Below are positions 50,989 through 59,499 of a DNA stretch of 64,000 nucleotides, piece after piece. Numbering within the stretch: position 1 is the stretch's first letter; the number at the start of each line of letters is the position of its first letter. The translations under genes were made by a program, and so were the position numbers. Below the pieces are notes generated by a model. That model saw nothing but the letters and a program-made list of their open reading frames with translations, was not told the origin of the DNA and made no database searches. Origin of the DNA: Gibbsiella quercinecans (GTDB lineage: Bacteria; Pseudomonadota; Gammaproteobacteria; Enterobacterales; Enterobacteriaceae); NCBI RefSeq assembly GCF_002291425.1, contig NZ_CP014136.1, forward strand, positions 1,488,001 to 1,552,000. Reading direction: 5' to 3'.

Positions 50989-52503
50989 TTATTCTTTGAC
51001 GGTATCTTCCAGGAAGAAACGCCCAAGCGGGTTTTGATAAAAGCCTTTGATATTCTTACGGCTGACGTTGCGATAAGGGCTGTAGTAGAGATCGATCCAG
51101 TTCACATCGGCCTTGGCCATTTTTTGCAGATCGATATACATCTGCTCACGCTTTTTCGCATCCATTTCGACCCGCGCGGCACTGACCAGGGCTTTAACTT
51201 GATCGTTATGATAACGCGTCATGTAGTTCATGTTGGCGTCGTGGCCCAGCGTAAAGGTGGTTTTCTGATCCGGATCGAGAATGTCATTGGTCCAGTACAT
51301 CACGGAAATATCATAGTCACCGGCGATCAGCATGTCCCAACTCTGGCTTGGATCCACCTTTTGCAGGTTCACCTTCACGCCCGCCTTCGCCAACTGCTGC
51401 TGGAGCAGAACCGCGATCTGCTCGTCCACCTCGTCGCCGGCGTTAACAAGGTATTTCAGCGTCAGATCGCTGGCGCCTGCAGCGGCCAACATCTGGCGCG
51501 CTTTTTGCGGATCATAAGGGCGGCGCAGATTATCGGCATAGTGATACAGCGCCCCGGCCGGGATATAGGAGTTGGCAACCTGGCCATAGCCGAAGGTGAC
51601 GGTTTTCACGATGGCGTCTTTATCAATGGCAAAATCCAGCGCCTGGCGCACTTCCACTTTACCCAGCACGCCATGGGAATGGTTGATCAGCAGGTGATCT
51701 TCCCGGGTTGAGGGGTTCAGTTCCACCGTCAGATTGGCATCCTTCTGCAGCGAAGCAATGCGCGAGAACGGCACGTTCAACGCCGCGTCCAGCTCGCCGG
51801 CCTGCACTTTCAACATGCGGGTATTGTCGTCTGGCAGCGTCAGCCACTCGACGCCATCCAGGCTCACCCGATCGGCCTGCCAGAAGTACGGGTTTTTCAC
51901 CAGGCTGACCCTTTCGCCGCGCACCCACTCCATCACGCTGAACGCGCCGGAACCCAGCGGTTTTTCCGCAAACGCTTCCTCCCCCTCGGCCTTCATCGCC
52001 TTTTCCGAAATCACGGACGCATTGGGCAGCGCCAGCTGCGACAGGAACGGCGCCGATGGCGACTTCAGGGTGATCACCAACGTGTGCGGATCCTTCGCCT
52101 GCGCCGTGGCGATAATGCTGTAGGAATCCCGCCATAGCGACTCCTCGTTATCGCGGATGCGCAGCAGGCTAAAGGCCGCGTCGCTGGCGGTGACCGGGCT
52201 GCCGTCAGAGAATTTGGCATCGCGGATCTTGAAGGTGTATACCTTGCCGTCGTCCGAGATGCTCCAGCTTTCCGCCAGCCCCGGCTCCAGTTTGGTGCCC
52301 ATCTTATCCACCCGCACCAGCGGATCAAACACGTTGGAAAACACCCAGTTATCGGAGTTTTGCGCAGATTTGATCGGATCAAAGGTGGTACTGTCATCCC
52401 GGCGGCCAATGCTCAGGATACCGGCGGCCTGCGCCGCCTCACTTGCCAGGCACAGCGCCAACAACAGCCCGGCGGCTACGGTTTGATACGGCTTTCGCTT
52501 CAT
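50989..52503 (-). CDS. Dipeptide/oligopeptide-type periplasmic binding protein
   Basis: 504 residues, SBP_bac_5 family (DppA/OppA). The signal peptide ends near AQA (residue 26), then ILSIGRRDDSTTFDPIKSAQNSDNW, LAESWSISDDGKVYTFKIRDAKFSDGSPVTASDAAFSL and FAIDKDAIVKTVTFGYG follow the family pattern. It is the last gene of a five-gene minus-strand operon for peptide or related ligand import. The gene order, with the binding protein at the end, differs from E. coli dpp. Adjacent signal-sensing genes suggest the ligand may be a plant-derived compound. Confidence 0.9.
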   Translation of the reverse strand: MKRKPYQTVAAGLLLALCLASEAAQAAGILSIGRRDDSTTFDPIKSAQNSDNWVFSNVFDPLVRVDKMGTKLEPGLAESWSISDDGKVYTFKIRDAKFSDGSPVTASDAAFSLLRIRDNEESLWRDSYSIIATAQAKDPHTLVITLKSPSAPFLSQLALPNASVISEKAMKAEGEEAFAEKPLGSGAFSVMEWVRGERVSLVKNPYFWQADRVSLDGVEWLTLPDDNTRMLKVQAGELDAALNVPFSRIASLQKDANLTVELNPSTREDHLLINHSHGVLGKVEVRQALDFAIDKDAIVKTVTFGYGQVANSYIPAGALYHYADNLRRPYDPQKARQMLAAAGASDLTLKYLVNAGDEVDEQIAVLLQQQLAKAGVKVNLQKVDPSQSWDMLIAGDYDISVMYWTNDILDPDQKTTFTLGHDANMNYMTRYHNDQVKALVSAARVEMDAKKREQMYIDLQKMAKADVNWIDLYYSPYRNVSRKNIKGFYQNPLGRFFLEDTVKE

Positions 52504-52514
52504 TTCACCACTCC

Positions 52515-53519
52515 TCAGTCAAACGAATTCGCACTTTCGCCACCGTTGCGATTAAGCACGCAGGCGTAGGCATGATCGGCAATATGCCGGGTTTCAGGGG
52601 CGCCCCCGCTGCGGCACGCCGCTAGGGCGAAGGGGCAACGGGGGTGGAAAGCGCATCCCGCCGGGCGAGCGATCGGGCTTGGCGGTTCCCCGCTCAGCGG
52701 CCGGGCCGGCAGGGGGCGATCGGGATCGATCTCGGGAATGGCGGCAATCAGCGCGGCGGTGTACGGATGGCGCGGCTGGCGAAACACCGCCTCCACCGGC
52801 CCCTGCTCGACGATGCGGCCCAGGTACATCACCGCCACGCGATCGCACAGCCGGCGGACAATCGCCAAATCGTGCGCGATGAACAAAATCGCCAGGCCCA
52901 TTTTCTCGCGCAGCGTCATCAGCAGATTGATGATCTGCCCCTGAATAGACACATCCAGCGCCGCCACGCACTCGTCGGCCACGATCAGCCGCGGTTCGAT
53001 CGCCAGCGCCCGGGCGATCCCCGCCCGCTGGCACTGGCCGCCGCTCAGGGCATGGGGCCGCCGGTTGCCGTGCTCCGGCCGCAGCCCCACCTCGATCAAC
53101 AGTTGATCAACCCGCGCGGGTATCTCGCTTTTCACCGCTTTACGGTGCACGCGCAGCACCTCGGCCAGGCTTTCGCCAATGGTTTGCCGGGGATTGAGCG
53201 AGGCGAAGGGATCCTGAAAAATCATTGCCGTTTGCTGGCGCAGGCGCGCGATATCGCTGCGCAAACCGCCGCTGATCACGTGGCCGTCGAAATGTACGCG
53301 GCCGGCGCTGGCCGGCTCCAACTGCAAAATAGCGCGCCCAAGCGTGCTTTTTCCGCTGCCGGATTCCCCCACCAGGCCCAGCGTTTCACCGGCCCGCAGT
53401 TGCAGGCTCACTTCGCTCACCGCATGCAGCCGGCGCGTTTTCACACCAAGGCCGCCGGCGATTGGGAAACTCACCGACAGCGCGTCTATCTCCAACAATG
53501 GCCAGTTCGCGTTCAACAT
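52515..53519 (-). CDS. Peptide-type ABC ATPase, DppF-like
   Basis: 334 residues from the ATG at 53519. Walker A GESGSGKST near 50, signature LSGGQCQR, Walker B LIVADECVAALDVS. The Walker B sequence has C in place of the usual P after DE (DECVAALD instead of DEPVSALD), a conservative oddity. The C-terminal GCAFHPRCPFALAACR is the Cys-rich oligopeptide ATPase (OppF/DppF) tail that holds an Fe-S cluster in DppDF. It overlaps the next ATPase gene by seven bases. Confidence 0.9.
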   Translation of the reverse strand: MLNANWPLLEIDALSVSFPIAGGLGVKTRRLHAVSEVSLQLRAGETLGLVGESGSGKSTLGRAILQLEPASAGRVHFDGHVISGGLRSDIARLRQQTAMIFQDPFASLNPRQTIGESLAEVLRVHRKAVKSEIPARVDQLLIEVGLRPEHGNRRPHALSGGQCQRAGIARALAIEPRLIVADECVAALDVSIQGQIINLLMTLREKMGLAILFIAHDLAIVRRLCDRVAVMYLGRIVEQGPVEAVFRQPRHPYTAALIAAIPEIDPDRPLPARPLSGEPPSPIARPAGCAFHPRCPFALAACRSGGAPETRHIADHAYACVLNRNGGESANSFD

Positions 53520-54499
53520 GCTTCCTCCGGTATATGCAATCGTCCCAATGGGTGGTGGCAAGCCGCCAGGTGGCCGCCGCCGCTCAGTGCTGGGCGCATC
53601 GGCGGTTGCCGTTCCCCACAGCCCGGCGTTGCATGGCGACAGCGCGGATGAAACCGGCACCCGGTGGGGAAACGCTCGGCCACCGGCGGCTGGCCGTCGA
53701 TGGTCAGCAGCCGGCCGTGGCCCCCTTCGCTGGACGGCTGGCAGTCAATCAGCCCCTGGGTGTAAGGATGCAGCGCCCCCGCAAGCACCTGGCGCTTGCC
53801 GCCGATTTCGCACAGGCGCCCGCCGTACATCACCGCGATGCGATCGCAGGTTTGCGCCACCACGCCAAGATCGTGCGTAATCATGACGATCGCCACGCCC
53901 AGGCTATCGCGCAGTTCGGCCAACAAACGCAAAATCTGCAGTTGCACCGTGACGTCCAGCGCCGTAGTGGGCTCATCGGCGATCAGCACGTTGGGCGCCG
54001 GCGCCAACGCCACCGCGATCATCGCGCGCTGGCGCATGCCGCCTGAAAACTCGTGGGGATAGTTGTTCACCCGCTGCGACGGATCGGGAATACCCACCTG
54101 GCGCAGCAGTTCCACGGCATCCGCCCGCGCCTCACGCCGGCTGGCGCCCATATGCAGGCGGCGGCTTTCCGCTATGTGCTCGCCGATGGTCATGATCGGA
54201 TTCAGGTGGCTGGAGGGGTTTTGGAAGATCATGCCGATCTCGCGCCCGCGGATCGGCGCCATTTGGCGTTCATGCAATGCCAACAGATCCTGCCCGTGCA
54301 AACGCACTTCCCCGCCGCTGATGCTCAGCGCATTGGGCAACAGGCGCATTAGGGCACGGCACGTCACCGTCTTGCCCGATCCGCTCTCGCCAACCAGCCC
54401 CAGCATCTCACCGGCGGCAACCTGGAAAGAAACGTCGTCCACCAGCGCGATCCCCTGCGGGTTGATCACCCGCAGGTGTGAAACCTGTAACAACGTCAT
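53513..54499 (-). CDS. Peptide-type ABC ATPase, DppD-like
   Basis: 328 residues. Walker A GESGSGKTV near 38, signature FSGGMRQR, Walker B LIADEPTTALDVT, switch ITHDLGVV, then the Cys-rich tail GCRFHPRCRHATPGCG. DppD and DppF form the heterodimeric ATPase. It overlaps the permease gene upstream by four bases and the DppF-like gene by seven. Confidence 0.92.
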   Translation of the reverse strand: MTLLQVSHLRVINPQGIALVDDVSFQVAAGEMLGLVGESGSGKTVTCRALMRLLPNALSISGGEVRLHGQDLLALHERQMAPIRGREIGMIFQNPSSHLNPIMTIGEHIAESRRLHMGASRREARADAVELLRQVGIPDPSQRVNNYPHEFSGGMRQRAMIAVALAPAPNVLIADEPTTALDVTVQLQILRLLAELRDSLGVAIVMITHDLGVVAQTCDRIAVMYGGRLCEIGGKRQVLAGALHPYTQGLIDCQPSSEGGHGRLLTIDGQPPVAERFPTGCRFHPRCRHATPGCGERQPPMRPALSGGGHLAACHHPLGRLHIPEEAC

Positions 54500-55341
54500 C
54501 GGCGTTCCCCCAACTTGTCGCCCAGGCCATCGGCCAGCAGGCTAAAACCCATCGCCAGCGTCACAATGGCCAGCCCGGGGAAAGTGGTGATCCACCAGGC
54601 CGTGGTGATAAAACTTTGCCCTTCCGCCACCATCACGCCCCACTCTGCGGTGGGCGGTTGCACGCCCAGGCCGAGATAGCTGATTGCCGCACCGTTGAGC
54701 AGCACCAGCACGCAGTCGGACATGGAAAACACCAGCGCGCTGGTGAGCGCGTTAGGCAACAGATGCATGAACAGAATGCGTGGGTGGCTGTAGCCCAGGC
54801 TGCGCGCCGCCAGGATGAAATCCTGGTGTTTCAGCGTCAGTACCTGCGAGCGCACCAGGCGGGCATACGACACCCACCCCACCATCGCCATGGCAATGTA
54901 AAAGCTGAGCAGGCCGGGGCCGAGAATGGCAATGATCGCCAACATCAGCACCAAAAATGGGAAGGCCAAAACGATATCGATAACCCGCATCAGCACCGTA
55001 TCGATCAGCCCGCCGGCGTAGCCGGAAAACGCGCCCAACGTGGTGCCGAGGATAAAGGGGAAGATCACCCCGATCAGGCAGATCTGCAGATCCACCCGCG
55101 CGCCCCACAGCACGCGTGAAAAAATATCCCGGCCAAAGTTGTCGGTGCCGAACGGGTGGGCGATACTGGGCGGCAGCAGGCTGGCGGCCGGATCCAACGC
55201 CGTAGGATCAAACGGGGCGATCCACGGGGCCAAACACGCCAATAGCCCCCACAGCAGGATAATCGCCAGGCCGCAGCTCAACGTATGCTGGCGTGGCAGC
55301 CAATGCCCCGCAACGCGCGGCAATACGCGGATCAGGCTCAT
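54496..55341 (-). CDS. Peptide-type ABC permease, DppC-like
   Basis: 281 residues with six membrane segments. LLPPSIAHPFGTDNFGRDIFSRVLWGARVDL is the hallmark N-terminal OppC/DppC region, and FILAARSLGYSHPRILFMHLLPNAL the EAA coupling loop. It overlaps the neighbouring permease gene by four bases at each end, so the operon is tightly coupled. Confidence 0.92.
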   Translation of the reverse strand: MSLIRVLPRVAGHWLPRQHTLSCGLAIILLWGLLACLAPWIAPFDPTALDPAASLLPPSIAHPFGTDNFGRDIFSRVLWGARVDLQICLIGVIFPFILGTTLGAFSGYAGGLIDTVLMRVIDIVLAFPFLVLMLAIIAILGPGLLSFYIAMAMVGWVSYARLVRSQVLTLKHQDFILAARSLGYSHPRILFMHLLPNALTSALVFSMSDCVLVLLNGAAISYLGLGVQPPTAEWGVMVAEGQSFITTAWWITTFPGLAIVTLAMGFSLLADGLGDKLGERR

Positions 55342-56276
55342 AGCTTGACCCTCGGATCCAGCGCCACGGTGATCAGATCGGCCAGCAGGTTCACCAATAC
55401 CGTGCCCAGCGCAAAGATCAGCACCACGCCCTGTACCACCATGTAGTCACGGCTGAAAATCGCCTTGACCAACAGTTGCCCCATGCCGGGGATGGCAAAG
55501 ACGCTTTCGATCACCACCGTGCTGCCTATCAGCCAGCCGATATTCACCGCCAGCAGGTTGATGGTGGGGATCAATGAGTTGGGCATCACGTGCCGCCAGA
55601 AAATGCGCGCCCACGGCTGGCCGCGCGCCTGGGCGGCGGTAACGTAATCGCTGCGCATTTCCATGATCAAGCTGGCCCGCAGGTTGCGCGTGAGCACCGC
55701 GGACAGCGCCAACGCAACCGTCATGCACGGCAACACCATGTGATGCAATTGCTCAAGCCAGTCTGCGCCATAGCCGGAAACCGGGAACCAGCCAAGGGTG
55801 ACGCTGAACAACAGGATCATCATGATCCCTAGCCAAAAGGCCGGGAACCCTAACCCGCCGGTGGAGAACAGGCGGATCAATTGATCGGCCAGGCGCCCCT
55901 GCCGCCATGCGGCGGTGGCCGCCAACGGCACCGTCAGCAGCAACGCCAGCAGCACGCTGCCGCCGATCAGCCACAGGGTGGGTTCCATGCGGGAAACGAT
56001 CAGCTTCAGGGTATCCACCCGGTAAACGATCGAGCGCCCCAACTCACCGTTGAGCAAATTACGCAGGAAATAAAAATACTGCAGCCACAGCGGCTGATCG
56101 AGGCCGAACTGCGCACGCACGCGCGCCAGTGCGGCCGGGGTGCTGCGCACGCCGAGCAGAATGCGCGCCGGATCGCCGGGGATGCTGCGCACCATCACAA
56201 AGGTCAGCACGCTGATGCCAAACAGCACCGGCAGCAGTTGCAACGGCCGGAACAGCAGAAAACGATAACGGTGCAC
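55338..56276 (-). CDS. Peptide-type ABC permease, DppB-like
   Basis: 312 residues from a GTG at 56276, chosen because GGGGGTGAGC lies just upstream; a longer frame to 56333 adds 19 residues with no family match. LLPVLFGISVLTFVMVRSIPGDP and the EAA loop YVTAAQARGQPWARIFWRHVMPNSLIPTIN are the DppB marks. First gene of the operon; about 317 bases separate its start from the divergent LuxR-type regulator. Confidence 0.88.
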   Translation of the reverse strand: MHRYRFLLFRPLQLLPVLFGISVLTFVMVRSIPGDPARILLGVRSTPAALARVRAQFGLDQPLWLQYFYFLRNLLNGELGRSIVYRVDTLKLIVSRMEPTLWLIGGSVLLALLLTVPLAATAAWRQGRLADQLIRLFSTGGLGFPAFWLGIMMILLFSVTLGWFPVSGYGADWLEQLHHMVLPCMTVALALSAVLTRNLRASLIMEMRSDYVTAAQARGQPWARIFWRHVMPNSLIPTINLLAVNIGWLIGSTVVIESVFAIPGMGQLLVKAIFSRDYMVVQGVVLIFALGTVLVNLLADLITVALDPRVKL

Positions 56277-56465
56277 GCTCACCCCCTTACCGCACGCCGG
56301 CGCTGTGCTTTCTGATGGTGCAACGCCGCACAATAGCCAGCATCGGCGATAGCCTGTGGTTTATCAGGCTGGATCTCATGCCACATCATTCCCCCTGCTG
56401 ATAACGGCCGCCCACGGCGGCACCGGACCTATTCTTACGCTACCCGCGTAACGCCGCAGCGGGTA

Positions 56466-56484
56466 GTTAGTAAAAATGCTAGTT
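56466..56484. promoter_or_regulatory. Candidate lux-box-like site upstream of the LuxR gene
   Basis: GTTAGTAAAAATGCTAGTT is an imperfect palindrome of lux-box size, about 110 bases before the regulator and 190 before the divergent transporter operon. It shares GCTAG with the site at 57354-57369. Nearby CTACCCGC and GCGGGTAG (56440-56466) form another inverted repeat. Assignment is tentative. Confidence 0.35.
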
Positions 56485-56593
56485 TTCAGGCCCCATGCCG
56501 TTGCCACGTGGCACCTGAATTGCATGGGTCAGGGGAACACGTTTGCACGATCCGTTCCCAAAACGTGGCAGACGATGCGTTTTTTGGAGAGTT

Positions 56594-57349
56594 ATGATGA
56601 GCATCAAAATTACCCCATCCCCCACCGCCCACGGCGATACGCTGGCCCAGGCCTTTGCCGGGCTGTATCAGCAGACGTTGCGGTTGGGGTTTGACGCGAT
56701 GATTTATGACTTTACGCCGGTGCCGCGCTCTCTGGAGGGCGATCTGATCACGCCGGCATTGCTACACATGCACAATGTGCCTGACGATATGCGCGCGCTG
56801 TGGTGTGAACAGGGGTATTACCAGGCCGATCCGGTGCAGGTTTATGCGCTGAAAACCTGCGCGCCGTTTGTCTGGTCTTATCAACACCCGGAGCAAACCG
56901 CGCTCCAGATTGTGCTGGAGAAACAGCACCAGCCGGTGCAGGACTATATGCGCGACAACCAGATGCCCTGCGGCGCCACGGTGCCGCTGCATCTGCCGCA
57001 CGGCGGTTTTGTCACTATCACCGGCATTACCAGCGGCGCCCAACAGGAACAGGCGCTGAATGAAACGTTGGCCGAGTTGAGCTTTATTGCCCATGCGTTC
57101 CAGGAATCGGTGTTCCCGCTGTTTGATAAAGAGTTGCTCACCTGCCAATACGTGCGCCTGAGCAAACGTGAGCGCGAATGCCTCTCCTGGGCGGCAGAAG
57201 GCCTGACGGCCAAGGAGATCGCCCGCAAGCTGCACCGTTCGGTGGCCACCGTCTGCCTGCATCTGAATACTGCTGCCCATAAGCTGGGCGCCAGTAACCG
57301 GGTTCAGGCGGTGGTGCGCGCTATGCACTATCGGCTGCTCGATAGCTGA
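56594..57349 (+). CDS. LuxR-family solo regulator of the plant-associated (PAB) type
   Basis: About 251 residues, with an autoinducer-type domain (1-165) and a LuxR helix-turn-helix (about 185-245: LSKRERECLSWAAEGLTAKEIARKLHRS). Numbering from ATG 56597: in the ligand pocket the invariant Trp of AHL receptors is Met65 and the Tyr four residues later is Trp69, while Asp78-Pro79 are kept. This Met/Trp pair marks OryR, PsoR, XccR and PipR, which respond to plant compounds rather than AHLs. No luxI gene is present. Divergent from a peptide-type ABC operon and upstream of pip, as in the PipR system. GGAGAG precedes the start. Confidence 0.87.
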   Translation: MMSIKITPSPTAHGDTLAQAFAGLYQQTLRLGFDAMIYDFTPVPRSLEGDLITPALLHMHNVPDDMRALWCEQGYYQADPVQVYALKTCAPFVWSYQHPEQTALQIVLEKQHQPVQDYMRDNQMPCGATVPLHLPHGGFVTITGITSGAQQEQALNETLAELSFIAHAFQESVFPLFDKELLTCQYVRLSKRERECLSWAAEGLTAKEIARKLHRSVATVCLHLNTAAHKLGASNRVQAVVRAMHYRLLDS

Positions 57350-57353
57350 AAAT

Positions 57354-57369
57354 CTATCTATTTTGCTAG
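57354..57369. promoter_or_regulatory. Candidate lux-box-like site before pip
   Basis: CTATC-TATTTT-GCTAG is an imperfect palindrome 60 bases before the pip start and directly after the LuxR stop codon. In related systems the LuxR solo binds a lux-box-like site in the pip promoter. Binding is inference. Confidence 0.45.
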
Positions 57370-57429
57370 CTGTTCGATCGGGCTGCGCTGTTTTACCTTG
57401 TCGCCATCTCCACGCACAGGGAAAACGTT

Positions 57430-58323
57430 ATGTCCAGCATCCGCGAAGGCTATGCTCCATTCCGGGATTACCAGACCTGGTATCGTATCTGCGGCGATTT
57501 GCACAGCGGCCTGGCGCCGCTGGTGGTGGCCCACGGCGGCCCCGGCTGCACCCATGACTATGTCGATGCCTTCCGGGATATCGCCGCCAGCGGCCGCGCC
57601 GTCATCCACTACGATCAGTTAGGCAACGGCCGTTCGACCCACTTGCCGGGCAAACCCGCCAGCTTTTGGCAGGTGGCGCTGTTTCTTGATGAATTGAACA
57701 ACCTGCTGCACCATTTGGGCATTGCTGATAACTATGCGTTGCTCGGGCAATCCTGGGGCGGCATGCTGACGGCCGAGCATGCGGTGACGCGGCCCGCGGG
57801 CCTGAAGGCGGCGGTAATAGCTAACTCCCCGGCATCCATGGCGCTGTGGCTGCAGGCGGCGGCGCGCCTGCGGGCCGCGTTGCCGCCGGAGGTGCAACAG
57901 TGCCTGCTCACGCACGAAGCCGCCGGCACCTTGGCCAGCGAAGCCTACCGCGCCGCCAGCCAGGTTTTTTATCAGCGCCATGTTTGCCGGCTCGATCCGT
58001 GGCCGCCTGAAGTCACACGTACCTTTGCTGCGATGGATGCCGATCCCACCGTGTATCATGCGATGAACGGCCCGACGGAATTCCATGTGATCGGCTCCAT
58101 GAAAGACTGGAGCATTATCGATCGCCTGCCGGCGATCGCCGTACCGGTGTTGTTGATTTCCGGCCGCTTTGATGAAGCCGCGCCGGAGGTGGTGCAACCC
58201 TACGCCGATCTGATTCCCGATAACCAATGGGTGATCTTTGAAGCTTCCAGCCATATGCCGCACGTCGAAGAGCGGCAGGCCTGTATGCAAACCGTTAGCG
58301 CGTTTCTGGCACGCCATTGTTAG
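57430..58323 (+). CDS. pip: Proline iminopeptidase-type alpha/beta hydrolase
   Basis: 297 residues. The oxyanion motif HGGPG lies at 35-39, nucleophile Ser108 in GQSWGG, and probable Asp248 (SGRFDE) and His275 (SSHMPH). S33-family proline iminopeptidases release N-terminal proline from peptides; PAB LuxR solos are typically paired with such a gene, often under their control. It may also process amides, as PipA is thought to do for the signal. The gene begins 80 bases after the LuxR gene, with GGGAAAA before the ATG. It converges on the dehydrogenase at 58404. Confidence 0.9.
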   Translation: MSSIREGYAPFRDYQTWYRICGDLHSGLAPLVVAHGGPGCTHDYVDAFRDIAASGRAVIHYDQLGNGRSTHLPGKPASFWQVALFLDELNNLLHHLGIADNYALLGQSWGGMLTAEHAVTRPAGLKAAVIANSPASMALWLQAAARLRAALPPEVQQCLLTHEAAGTLASEAYRAASQVFYQRHVCRLDPWPPEVTRTFAAMDADPTVYHAMNGPTEFHVIGSMKDWSIIDRLPAIAVPVLLISGRFDEAAPEVVQPYADLIPDNQWVIFEASSHMPHVEERQACMQTVSAFLARHC

Positions 58324-58403
58324 GAAAGCGCGCGCACGTTAAACGAGCAGGCAAGATAACCAATGGCCGGCAGCGGGATAAGACACCGCGCCGGCCACGG
58401 TAT

Positions 58404-59489
58404 TTACAGGGTATCGGCTAACATTTCCACGCGCCGGATAGCCTGATACAACGCCTGTTCGCTGACCGGTTTGGGCATATTGGCCATATCCGGTGCCTGT
58501 AGCGCAGCCTGGACAATGGCGGCCAGTTCAGCGGCGGTCAAATCGGCGATCTCTGCTAAACGCAACGGCAGCGCACAGGCTTTGGCTAGCGATATCGCCG
58601 CCAGCAATTCGGCATCCGAACGTTCTTCCAGCGCCAGCAGGCATAAATTACCAAACCCAACCAGTAGCCCGTGGCCAAATTCGCGGGTTTTCTCACAAAC
58701 GGTGAAACCTTCATAGATGGCATGAGAAGCCGCCGCATGGGCACCGTGACTCATCAACGATGTCAGGCCTGCGAACATAAAAATGGCATCCAGAACCTGC
58801 TCCAGTTCCGGGTTGGCTTTGCCGTCGCGAACCGCCTGGCAGGATGCCTGCCCATAAGCGGCGATCAAATCATAGCAAATCAGGCTATTGGCCTGTGACG
58901 AACGGGTAACGCCAACCAACTGGGAGGTTTGCGCGCTGATGGCGCGAAACTCGTACCATTTTGCCAGGGTGTCACCAAGGCCTGCCGCCAGCCAACGCAA
59001 CGGCGCGCGCGCCAGCAGATCGCTGTCGATAATGACCGCCGCCGGCGCCTGCGGCAGAGGGTAAAGATCGCGGAAGTGGCCATCGTCATAATAACGAATC
59101 GTCAACGGCGTCACCGCCGCGCAAGTGGCGGCGATCGTCGGGATGGTCACCACCGGCACGTGGCAGGCCACCCCCACCGCTTTGCAGGCATCCAGCGCCT
59201 TGCCGCCGCCCGCCCCAATAATCAGATCGATATGCAGTTCCGCCACCTGCTGTGCCAACCGGTCTATATGCGTTTGGCTACACTCGCCGCCAAACCACTG
59301 CGTATCCACCAGCGTGGTCGGCCCCACGGACAATTGTTGCCGCACCCTCGCCTCAACGGCCGCCAGGGCCTGATGGCCGCCGATCAACAACGCGCGCTGC
59401 CCAAGATTGCCGCAGATTTCGCCCAAACTTAACAATGTGCCCGCCCCGCGCAGAATGTGGGCCGGGAAAATAATAGCTTGTGTTTGCAT
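58404..59489 (-). CDS. Iron-type alcohol dehydrogenase (GldA/HcxA-like)
   Basis: 361 residues from the ATG at 59489 (AGAGGATGAC upstream). NAD motif GAGGGKALDACKAVG, metal ligands Asp in LGDTLAKWYE, His in SHGAHAAASHAIYEGF and EFGHG. The family covers glycerol dehydrogenase and the hydroxycarboxylate dehydrogenases. It is the last gene of a minus-strand operon with MmgE/PrpD and NodB-fold proteins. Substrate probably a hydroxy acid or polyol; unknown. Confidence 0.87.
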   Translation of the reverse strand: MQTQAIIFPAHILRGAGTLLSLGEICGNLGQRALLIGGHQALAAVEARVRQQLSVGPTTLVDTQWFGGECSQTHIDRLAQQVAELHIDLIIGAGGGKALDACKAVGVACHVPVVTIPTIAATCAAVTPLTIRYYDDGHFRDLYPLPQAPAAVIIDSDLLARAPLRWLAAGLGDTLAKWYEFRAISAQTSQLVGVTRSSQANSLICYDLIAAYGQASCQAVRDGKANPELEQVLDAIFMFAGLTSLMSHGAHAAASHAIYEGFTVCEKTREFGHGLLVGFGNLCLLALEERSDAELLAAISLAKACALPLRLAEIADLTAAELAAIVQAALQAPDMANMPKPVSEQALYQAIRRVEMLADTL

Positions 59490-59499
59490 GTCATCCTCT

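Noticed and set aside
56440-56466. CTACCCGC/GCGGGTAG as a terminator
   Set aside because: It lies between two divergent genes and has no T-run, so a terminator makes no sense here; at most a regulatory palindrome.
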